From Ancylostoma caninum (lineage: Eukaryota; Nematoda; Chromadorea; Rhabditida; Ancylostomatidae): a stretch of DNA of 64,000 nt. A program made the position numbers and the translations under genes. The DNA is taken from contig JBAJFG010000130.1 in NCBI GenBank assembly GCA_037903475.1, positions 620,001 to 684,000 on the forward strand, written 5' to 3'. Each line of letters begins with the position of its first letter. The stretch's first letter is position 1. The notes below the pieces were generated by a model, which worked only from the letters and a program-made list of their open reading frames with translations, was not told the DNA's origin and searched no databases. This document shows, in pieces, positions 55,826 through 64,000 of the stretch.

Positions 55826-56269
55826 GTCTCAGTGGAATATTACTATTCTAAAGAAATCACTCAGTAGATGAAAGTTATTTTTCTAAGAAAAACTTGCATC
55901 ACTGGAACAACGATAACGTGCTTCAATCAAACATTCGCCTAGATTGTTTGCTTTACACTGATGTTCGTATAAAATAATTCTGTCTCCCACTTCCCTTTCG
56001 GAATTGGTACATCCCTAATGAAACGTTGAATTTTTGAAGTATCCGAACAATACGTGGGTTGGCTCCAGAATAAATGTACTCGCAAATACCAACAATATTC
56101 ATTCTAGCGGAAGTCATGACAACAATCAAATTCTCCGATATGTTGAGAGAGAAAACGTTCAGTTCAACAACAGCAGTCAACATAACAACAACATTTTAAA
56201 GGCGATTCTGAGATGTCTAGCGAAGTATGGTACCAAGAAAATTGAGCCTGTCACTAACACCTAAACATT

Positions 56270-57399
56270 TCAGCGCAGGAAGAATGCTCCATTCTCCAAC
56301 TGGTCAACAATCGCGGCACAGATACATTCATGTACTCCTTTGCATGTGTCCTTCGCTGCAGCCATTAGAGCGGGTAGATGGTCAACATGGACTCTATTCT
56401 GGAGTTCCACTAACACCACCTCATCCTCACCTCGAAGAGTTGCAAGCTAGAAGGAAATCGATGAATAAAGGTGGCGCAGAGAAATTAATAAACGAAACAA
56501 ACCGTGAGACGAGGAAGAATATCAGTTTCTTCTCTTTGATTAACGTCTACCACTGGTTGTCCATCAACTATACTGCATGTAGCTGCAGCAACTAGTCCTT
56601 TCATAGGTATTCCTGCGTCTGACATAGCTAAGGACGCAGCGTTAACACAGGCAGCAAGGTGAGAGCCGTCACTCTGGAAGAAAAAAAAAACGTCTCACTT
56701 CTTCGAAAATGGGTCAATACTAGCAAATATAACTGCTTAGCCATGTTTTCTACAAAGCACTGATACCTGAATAATCTGGCAGTAGATGTCGATTTGCGAG
56801 GTGGGAAATAGATGAGTCAATACCGCTCCTTCAAATGTTTTCTCAATGAGCCGTTCTATCTCCATGGATTTTCGATCAGCTTTAACGCGCTGCCTTCGCT
56901 CGACACCAGCAAACCGCGTCATACTAGAAATGAAATTACATTTTCTCAACACCATAGACGAGGTTGCACATAACAACTAAGAATCTCCAACGTAAAACAG
57001 AAACCTGCCTGAACACACAATTGATCACACATCGGTCTTCGAGCTGCTTCGATCTTTTGCCCTCGTATGGACCATATACTGCACATAAAATCTGAAAGAA
57101 AATTCTGTTGTCTGTTTTGAATGTTTTGAATCAAATCTGGACAACTTTTTTCTATAACGATGCTCAAACAAAATTTCTTGCACTTTTAAAAACCGTGGCA
57201 ATTATTTGCTGCGATTCCGAACAATACGATATTACAGTAGAGGAAGAGAAGATGAAAGAGAAATCACCTTAGTCCCTCCTTGCTCAAAATACGCTGATCC
57301 TTCTGCATCACGAATCGTGCCAAGGGATGCGCTTATGTTACGGATCTGATGCGGACGCCGTCCATCCAGACGGAAACCGTGTTCGGACACAATACTCAT
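56270..57399 (-). CDS. exos-4.1: Exosome complex component RRP41 (EXOSC4)
   Basis: RNase PH-fold subunit of the six-membered ring of the eukaryotic RNA exosome, in nucleus and cytoplasm; catalytically inert in animals but required for RNA threading. Five exons: 57268-57399 (ATG), 57009-57091, 56767-56923, 56503-56673, 56270-56446 (TGA); 239 residues, the usual size. Family blocks: FRLDGRRPHQIRNI, GSAYFEQGGTKI, CAVYGPYEG, FEGAVLTHLFPTSQIDIYCQ, HLAACVNAASLAMSDAGIPM and GLVAAATCS. The exon 2 / exon 3 junction only restores the frame and the NCVFSMTRFAG block if a GC donor is used (CAG|GCAGGT), a GC-AG intron. The ATG lies 76 bp after the tim9 stop, with an ATTCAG acceptor eight bases before it, as expected for an operon gene trans-spliced downstream. 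Confidence 0.95.
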
Positions 57400-57475
57400 A
57401 GCTATATCTGAATCTTTGCAAATATTAGAGTCAAAATAAGAAAACGGTTTTGGGACAAAAACAGTCCGACTTACT
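57400..57475 (-). promoter_or_regulatory. Intercistronic region of a probable operon
   Basis: Only 76 bp separate the tim9 stop from the exos-4.1 start. The strip is U-rich in the transcript (GTTTTTGTCCC, CGTTTTCTTATTTTG) and ends in GATTCAG followed by ATATAGCT and the ATG. This spacing and U-richness match nematode operon junctions where a downstream mRNA receives an SL2-type leader. No AATAAA is visible for tim9, which is unusual and leaves its 3' end undefined. Confidence 0.6.
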
Positions 57476-59370
57476 TTACGACTGATTTGATACTGGTTGA
57501 GCTTCTGAATTGGAAACTGGTTGTTCTTCTACCTTGGAAACTGGCTTTTCTTCCTCTGCCTTCTTTGCTAGTTTTTCTGCTACCTTTGCAGCTTTAGCGC
57601 TTGCTTTTATAGCTTCTGTTGGTGTGGCTTCTCCTTGTTTGAATAGAATCTTCGGTGCTTGCTCTGCGAATACTAGCATAAGACGACGATTGACTCGCAT
57701 CTGCTTATCAATACCTACAAAGGACAAATGTATAAGAAATGCAACTGGATAAAAAGAAGGAAGTTCTGCACCACTGAACAGCAAAAGTTTGAATATGGAC
57801 AATTACACACTGGGTGTTCTTTGAAATCAATTTCCCCACTATAAAGGCACCCCCCCCCCCTCTCCCGCCCCACCGCCCCACACAAATAATCGCGTTTGAG
57901 GTTTTGATGGACGTAGAACGAAGATCCAAAGGCGAAATAGCGCTAAAGACGGCACAGATCCACGAAATCAGAACTTTAGCCCCGTTTGTATGAAGTTCGT
58001 GGGTCTCGCCACAAGCGTTTGTGCAAGTGGCCATGGCTGCGTAAACTGGCGCGTTGTCACAGCACCTCTAAGGCAGCAGGGATTCTGATCGGTATCCGAC
58101 TGATTTACAAGTAAGTCATCATTATTTGTTTTCGTCTAATATGGCGCTATTTATGGTTGATGCGCATCAAATCTTACGCGTCGGCCTAAAAAGCCACAAA
58201 GTTTTCGCGATGACTCGATGTGGCGAAGATCAAAACGCAGTTTGCTCGCGCGGCCATCGCGATGACAAAACCTGGAACATTCGCATCCTGCCAAGATTTC
58301 TTTTTTCCTCTTTGTTCTGCATTATGTATTGCCGCGTCAAATTTGGCGCGCATCAACCATAAATAACGCCTCTATGTGATATGCCAGAAGTGTTTATGCT
58401 ACTGTAAGACTAGATATATAGTAGTCAAAAATTTCGACGGGTGCTGCCTTTAAAGACAGCACTCACGAAAATTTTTGGGTTGAAGATTTCGTGGTATATC
58501 GGGGTTTTAAGGATGATGAACTCATCGACAACGATGAAGTAGAGTGACACACGCGAAAAACACAGAAAATGATTTCAGTATTTCATGTGCGCCCACAGCG
58601 CGGACGAGTGTTCGGTGGTGGGTCCCACCACGAAACCCTGCAAGTGGTACGAATTCCGTAAATCAGCCTTTACTAAACCACATGCGCACACCCTGTCAAT
58701 GGCGTTAGCCGGTGCAACGAAACCCTTTTGTCCACGGCGGCAGCTGTGTCCACGCACGGAGTATCTTCGCAGGTGGGCGGAAGTCCACGGTGTTAAACTT
58801 ACTGTTGCGATTGTCCAGCGGCCCGCTATATGATAAGCGACTCATTTTAGAAGTGAGAATTTCCTTTAAGCACTACTCCAATAGTGAAACCGACTGTTTT
58901 GGCCTGTTTCATCTTTGGAATCTCAGAAACTGATGAAGAAATTAGCAGCGCCATTTAAATCTTTCCCAAAATAGAATAATGCTATGAAAATTTGTCTCAG
59001 CAAGCCGAACATCGAGAGCGAAGTATTATGGAAAAAGTATGCACACTTCTAAAACGGCAACCCGTGCTGGGGCTAAAATGTGCAAAATGTTTTTGGTAAA
59101 CCAGTAAAACCTTAGAAAGTGGAGTTAAGACTAAAAAATATACTGAGCTCACATCGTGACACACAGGTATCCTCTGCAGCAGTCAAATTACGGGAATTGT
59201 AGTCGCGGATACAAGATCCAAAGCACTTCTCTGTTAATATGTTGTAAACACTGAGGAATTCACGCAGCTGAAATGAAAACAGTGGTTAACACACGAACTG
59301 CACAATAAAATGGCACTTAAAATAAGTCATAAATGCACACCTGTTGAAGGTCTTGTTTTGGGATGCTCAT
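57476..59370 (-). CDS. tim9: Mitochondrial import chaperone Tim9 with extended tail
   Basis: Small Tim protein that escorts hydrophobic precursors across the intermembrane space as a Tim9-Tim10 hexamer. Three exons: 59341-59370 (ATG), 59153-59267, 57476-57714 (TAA); 127 residues. Twin CX3C motifs are C25/C29 (CFGSC) and C45/C49 (CVSRC), with the Tim9-like lead [13 protein letters not shown] and the following [13 protein letters not shown] helix. The last 50 residues are an unusual Lys/Ala/Glu-rich extension ending in near-repeats ([21 protein letters not shown]), so the protein is about 35 residues longer than typical Tim9. The 1.4 kb second intron contains a MITE. TTTCAG upstream of the ATG suggests trans-splicing. 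First gene of a probable operon with exos-4.1. Confidence 0.9.
58142..58372. mobile_element. MITE in tim9 intron 2
   Basis: Ends GGCGCTATTTATGGTTGATG and CATCAACCATAAATAACGCC are inverted over about 38 bp and flanked by TA. The interior resembles the element at 34042-34270 in reverse (for example CCTGCCAAGATTTC against its inverted CCAGGATTTGTCTTC). Non-coding. Confidence 0.75.
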
Positions 59371-59908
59371 AGACACCTGTCGGTGTTCCTTGCACCTGAA
59401 AGGCACGAAGTCAAGCTGACAGTAAAGGGAAATTCTTAAAACTCAGTAGGCAATGTAGCATAAAATTTCCCATTGGGAATACAAAATAATTAAGGAGTGA
59501 TGACGAAGACTGAACTTCACGCTCAAACATCTCCGACTACTCGGAAGGAGCGTTGAATTTTAATTTTCGATACGTGTGGACTTTCACGACTTTTCATGCA
59601 GGAACATTTGTGACAGTTCTACGTAGACTTACGGCTTTAGCCGTCTGGACAACACATGGGCTGTCCAACGCGCGCGGTCGCGCGCTGTTTTGTCATTGGG
59701 GCGCGCCGAATCGCACCTGGCGTGCTTTCTGTGTGATGGTTAGGCACATACAGATGTCAAAGTGGAGGGTTCTGTTTCCCAGGTGTCATGAAGTGAGATG
59801 ACGTCATTTTCTGCGAGATTAGGGTAGAAAGCTTTTGTCCATTGAAGGTTTTGATACTTCTGGTCTGCGGTTTACACGTATTAGTCGTACGTAGTCGTAG
59901 CAGCACAT

Positions 59909-60093
59909 ACCGTCTATCCGAAACGAAGAGTCCGCCCAAGCGGTCGAGGATCCAGAGGCAGCCACGCTCGCCAGCAATCCACGTCATCATCTCTAATCTC
60001 TGCATCACCTTTCATAGTTATCTTTATGATATCAACCAACGATTTGGCTGTGACGTGGACCGCTTGGGCGGACTCGTCGTTTCGGATACACCG
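59909..60093. repeat. Foldback element upstream of tim9
   Basis: The arm TATCCGAAACGAAGAGTCCG, continuing CCCAAGCGGTC, at 59916-59945 is mirrored at 60058-60088 by GACCGCTTGGGCGGACTCGT, CGTTTCGGATA. Arms of about 38 bp with few mismatches enclose about 105 bp. Confidence 0.7.
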
Positions 60094-60530
60094 TAGGTCT
60101 TATCGTTCTTTGTGGACTCGTAGATGATTCACTTGTGATCTTGAGAATGTACTATCGTTTTCGCTCGTTTTCTTTTTTTAGCTGTAGTCTGATTAACGTG
60201 GTTCGAGCCGGCTTGGGTTGAGAAGTAATAAGAATTGTCTTAGTGTTTTTCTTCTGTACTTTCGGTGGAGTTACTTTGAGATGACTGATTCCGTGTCATG
60301 TCCAGCAAGCGTAATTCCAGTTGGAACAGACCATGAAGAGGAGCCTTCTACTTCGAATAAAGGGCAAGGGCAAGTATCTTCCACATTTCTTCAGCTATAG
60401 TTTCTTGCCAACCACCTCAACCACACTGAACAGTTCATACTCAGCATTTGTAATATTCAGACTTACTGTCGCACTAACGCTTTCGGTCAACAAGGATAAT
60501 TTTGTTCGCAGCGACATACAAGTAACGTAG

Positions 60531-60801
60531 AAAGGAGCTGAAGAGTCTTGAAAGGGCGGAGGTGCGCGATCAAATCAAAGAAGTGTGGCAGATGAATAAT
60601 GAAGACGTCAGCATCTGCTTCATTTGCGGAAGACGTGAGCCGCCCTCACGCCAAGAACCCAAAAATCAATGGTTAACATGCTCAAGCACGAACATTTGCA
60701 ACGCTACGGCACATCCTGCCTGCACCCAAGGAGCCCAGTCTCGATGCAGTATATGTTACAATGGAGTGTGGGTAGAAAAGCCCACCTCTCAATCTGAATA
60801 G
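60531..60801 (+). CDS. Zinc-finger (PHD/RING-like) terminal exon of a small gene
   Basis: An open exon after a GTAG acceptor runs 90 codons to TAG at 60799, followed by AATAAA at 60879. It encodes a charged helix (LKSLERAEVRDQIKEVW) and then a Cys/His cluster: SICFICGRRE, WLTCSSTNICN, AHPACTQG, SRCSICYNGVW. The spacing C-x2-C, C-x5-C, H-x2-C, C-x2-C resembles a PHD- or RING-type zinc fold. A candidate start exon with ATG at 60281 is open to a GTATCT donor at 60381, but its phase (0) does not match the entry phase (2) here, so a middle exon is missing or the start is elsewhere. The exact family is not recognised. Confidence 0.5.
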
Positions 60802-61084
60802 AATTTTTCAAAAAAAAAAGTGATGGCTCGAGCTTCTTTCAATCGGACATCCAAAAAGGTTCTAGGTGTTGATTGTCAAATAAAGGTTGTAAGTTTGCTC
60901 AAGTAAAGATGTCTTTGTTGTTAGAACATCTGCAGAGGTTCTGCTATGGGAATCTTAATTTTTCGTAACAGAATAGGATTGTATAACAGTGTTGTGTGAA
61001 ATCAAATCGCCACCAGCGCTCTTCAATCTATCGATGGTAAGGGATCTGTTTGAAAATAGCTTCAAAAAAGTGTAATAATGTGGT

Positions 61085-62178
61085 AAGGAACATGTCGCTC
61101 TATTTACAGTAGAGACTATTCCTACATATTTAATTCGGCTCCCTGGCAAAATGCCAAGGTTGGCGGCGTTCGTCGCGGGACCCACGTTCGTGCAAACACT
61201 GCTGCCCTTCAAACGAACGTGTTCTAATGGCATAACATGTTATGGAACAAGTATACGGCAGAGACAGGAGAAGCTGTTCTCAAGTAGGTTTACATCTACT
61301 AAGCTTTCTCCCTACCGTTACCCATGGCATATGTATCGTTGACCAACATCTGGTTTTTAGAGATAACCAGAGACAAGGGCAATTTATACTAGATGTTTGC
61401 ATTTTACGCGTGTGCGTCTGTATGATGAGTGATAGGTCAGTCACATAGCTGAGGCAACTCAGACGCACGCGTTTAGCGCTAGTCTACCGCAAAAGGCCTT
61501 TTCAAAGCCAGCAATTTGAACCAAGCCTATGAAATCCGAAAGTACAACTGAAAAGAGCAAACGATTGCCAGAATTCCGCTGCAAATACAAAAATATCGGC
61601 TGTTTGTTCACTTGGTGAAATCGTCGAATAAACAGATATCTTGGTGATGGAGTAGTGTGCAACGACGGGTAGCAAGTGGTCTTTGGATATCCCTATTCAT
61701 ATGGCTTCCTAAAATGTCAATACCGAAACTACGTTTCTCAAAAGTATCAGCAACAGAACTGTAAGTGGCATGTTAGTTTTTGTCTTTAAATAGCATTTGA
61801 TCAAGCAAGACCAGACCTTCTCTAAAAGCCCGGATAAACAGAAGCCTTACGATATTTGCACAAGATGTTCCTATAAAAACACTTATTACGACGTCAATCC
61901 ATAGATCAGGTTAACACTTCCCACTAGGAGCCAAACAATTAACTTATATGGAGCAGAAAGCCATAGTCAATCTCATACTTGCGCAACGACACCCATGGTG
62001 CTCCTGTTTCTGCCGTATATCTTGTTCCATAACATGTTATGCCATGAGAACACGTTCGTTTAAAGGGCAGCAGTGCTTGCACGAACATGGGTCCTGCGAC
62101 GAACGCCGCCAACCTTGGCATTTTGCCAGGGAGCCGAATTAAATATGTAGGAATAGTCTCTACTTCTATTTACTGACC
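61085..62178. repeat. Long inverted repeat, about 190-bp arms
   Basis: Left arm about 61085-61275 contains GCCAAGGTTGGCGGCGTTCG and CATAACATGTTATGGAACAA; the right arm about 61985-62178 contains the same words inverted (GCCGCCAACCTTGGCATTTT, TTGTTCCATAACATGTTATG). Arms are highly similar with minor changes and enclose about 700 bp. Either one foldback transposon or two copies of a repeat in opposite orientation. Confidence 0.8.
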
Positions 62179-62570
62179 GCAAATGCGCATCGTGATTGAG
62201 TTGTCGAGAATCAACTTGTTCATCTTTTCGCTGTTTGAGACTAGCAGAACAGACATTTACATAACGGTGTCAAATGGAAAAGAGTACAAAAATAATGGAT
62301 AATCACAAACACAACCGAAAAAAAACACTTAAGCAAACATCCGGAGACTACAACTGAGCGGTGACCGAATTCAATAATCACATTTCGGCCACAACACGTA
62401 CGTCCTGGTAATTCAACAGTGGTAGAGCTGAAAGACTGTACGAGTAATTGGTATACTAACAGAAAATGTTATCTGAACATATCAGAGTGACGAATGAGTG
62501 TTGTGGTGTCAGAGAAGGTGAACATGAGTGAAGCTATTCATATCCTACGAAAGAAATGTTCTATTTACTT

Positions 62571-62630
62571 TCTCACACTTCATGACACCTGGGAAACAGA
62601 ACCCTCCACTTTGACATCTGTACAGGGAAC
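62571..62630. repeat. Dispersed repeat shared with 59.75 kb
   Basis: CATGACACCTGGGAAACAGA, ACCCTCCACTTTGACATCTGT here is found in reverse complement at 59745-59795. The two copies lie on either side of the zinc-finger exon. Confidence 0.8.
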
Positions 62631-62656
62631 TCCAAACGTACGCGGACAGGGGCGGG

Positions 62657-62796
62657 ACCGCGGTGCGCCTCTGCTGGGCAGAGACACGAGCGCTCTGCAT
62701 GTGGCTCTGGTTTCTCTGCTCTCTGCCGCAGAAGCAGAGAAACCAGAGCCACATGCAGAGCGCTCGTGTCTCTGCCCAGCAGAGGCGCACCGCGGT
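62657..62796. repeat. Perfect palindrome with 64-bp arms
   Basis: Bases 62657-62720 (starting ACCGCGGTGCGCCTCTGCTG) are the exact reverse complement of 62733-62796, with a 12-base centre CTCTGCCGCAGA. I compared all 64 arm positions by eye and found no mismatch. Perfect arms imply either a very recent foldback insertion or duplication, or ongoing arm-to-arm gene conversion. RNA from either strand would form a 64-bp duplex. Confidence 0.92.
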
Positions 62797-64000
62797 GCAC
62801 AAAATGGCAGTGGAGCACAGAATCTCGCACTTTGGTTTTCTCACTTTGGGTGGCCTGTGAAGTGCGAGATGCGTGGTCTCTGGCTGGGACCAGAGCTCGT
62901 GATACACGTTTGCATCGTAATACTCTGACTGTCTGCGCTTCCACGCACTTCATTGGTGCCACCGTTCTTATTCTCATCTGATCATCTTGCTTCCATTGGA
63001 GTGGATGGTTGTTTCCAACGAGGTTATATGCTGTTTTCAATTGATCAAGCCAGCGTAAATGCCGCAGGGTAGTGAAAATTCGTTGTAGTTGGAGGAGCCA
63101 GTGCTAATCAATCTACTTCCAGTTATTTCCGTTCAAGATGTGAAAGATCTAAGGTATTTGTCCTCGTTTTGCGACACTCTTCAAAATTATCTCAAGTTCA
63201 AGCTATTTTCATAGTATGTCAGAGAAAAAATAATCCTTGAAAATCCTATGTGAATAGTTTATACTCCTTTAGATCAAAGCGATTGGTTTGTGTTCGCAAC
63301 AACCCCTGTGTACGGTGCTATCGACACTTAATACAGGACTATTTGATGTTCAGTACCAGTTTTTTCCACCATATTTTCTTCTGGATGTGATTTTACACTC
63401 TTCAGATTTCGTGCGAAGGTTGCTGCCCATTTGGGAGTGCTGGTATCACAAATAGATTTGGGGTTAGTCTAGAAATAAAGCCAGCTAACAACTCTCCTGC
63501 CTTCACGCCAATTTAGTTGAGATCAAATTTGATTCAAACGCAGTTTGCAATGGTTCCCCACATCACATTGTAGTGGGAGGTAGAAGGGGGAGAGGGCGGG
63601 GTGTAGATTAAGGCCAAATTTACCTAGCTCTATATACTACGCACAATTCCGACCCATTTTAAGCTACCACTCTTCATTTCTTCTTACTTGTATGGAAAGT
63701 TCTTATGAAGAGGTGATTCTCCTCGGTTCTTTCCCTTTTGTCAGTATCCCCTCCTGCCAACGTGGAGAGTCAGTCATGGAATTACCACTGTATGCCGAAC
63801 GAATGCTGAAACAGTTTTTTCATATGGTGATGACGAATAGTTATCGGCATCACGTGGGGAGGACATATTACTGGCAGATGGATACCCAACTGCCAGCTCT
63901 TATTACTCATCATTCGTGCGTTCTGCCGGCCGTCCCATTCAACTGGCTGCGAGGAGAAAGCGCCATCTATCAAAATAGATTTGTATTGGCTATTTCCTGT

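Larger units (their letters stand above)
60802..64000. other. Repeat-rich right end; no gene seen
   Basis: Apart from the inverted repeats at 61085-62178 and the palindrome at 62657-62796, no exon with recognisable content was found. From 63100 to the end the sequence is ordinary AT-rich DNA with short open frames only. Confidence 0.4.

Noticed and set aside
57009..57091. Ending exos-4.1 exon 2 at the GT donor four bases downstream
   Set aside because: It gives phase 0, while the next exon needs phase 2, and destroys the conserved junction; the GC donor fits both.
62494..63040. Several frames of 120-155 codons on both strands
   Set aside because: They overlap the perfect palindrome, which mirrors open frames on both strands; no protein-family signal.

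Overview
This window is nuclear DNA of a nematode, most likely a clade V (strongylid or hookworm-like) worm. It is AT-rich. Genes are cut into many short exons with TTTCAG-type acceptors. Several starts sit just behind a splice acceptor with no visible upstream exon, as expected for spliced-leader trans-splicing. Large introns and spacers are full of small inverted-repeat transposons. The species placement is an inference. Exon-intron models were built by hand from reading frames, GT/GC-AG sites and phase agreement; family names come from recognised motifs, not from a search.

Layout, left to right. A possible last exon of an unidentified minus-strand gene lies at 81-306. About 2.2-10.5 kb (+) carries a nicotinic-receptor-like Cys-loop channel subunit, probably of the DEG-3/ACR-23 group, whose 3.2 kb intron holds a possible small secreted-protein gene and a TTAA-flanked MITE. 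10.5-13.9 kb is a graveyard of mariner remnants and a MITE. 13.9-21.3 kb (-) is the PITX/UNC-30 homeobox gene. 21.3-26.9 kb has no gene that I can support, apart from a mariner fossil.

26.9-45.4 kb is covered by one minus-strand gene, the ALKBH6-type AlkB homolog, whose last two exons lie 17.2 kb from the first four. That single intron contains two tandem bestrophin chloride-channel genes on the opposite strand (30.3-33.6 and 38.1-42.1 kb), a tiny same-strand gene with an acidic tail (43.3-43.6 kb), a mariner fossil and several MITEs. The bestrophins and their flanks form a segmental duplication.

46.2-49.8 kb (-) is a FOXN1/FOXN4-like forkhead factor. 52.7-59.4 kb (-) holds three genes in line: tim9 (mitochondrial import chaperone), exos-4.1/RRP41 (RNA exosome ring subunit) only 76 bp downstream, then a mitochondrial FASTK/RAP-domain protein. 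The first two look like an operon. A small zinc-finger exon on the plus strand is at 60.5-60.8 kb. The right end is repeat-rich and includes a perfect 64-bp-arm palindrome.

Functional themes are neuronal excitability and identity (cation channel, UNC-30, bestrophins) and RNA or mitochondrial housekeeping (exosome, FASTK, Tim9). Nothing in the window is prokaryotic, and I see no CRISPR array or complete autonomous transposon.
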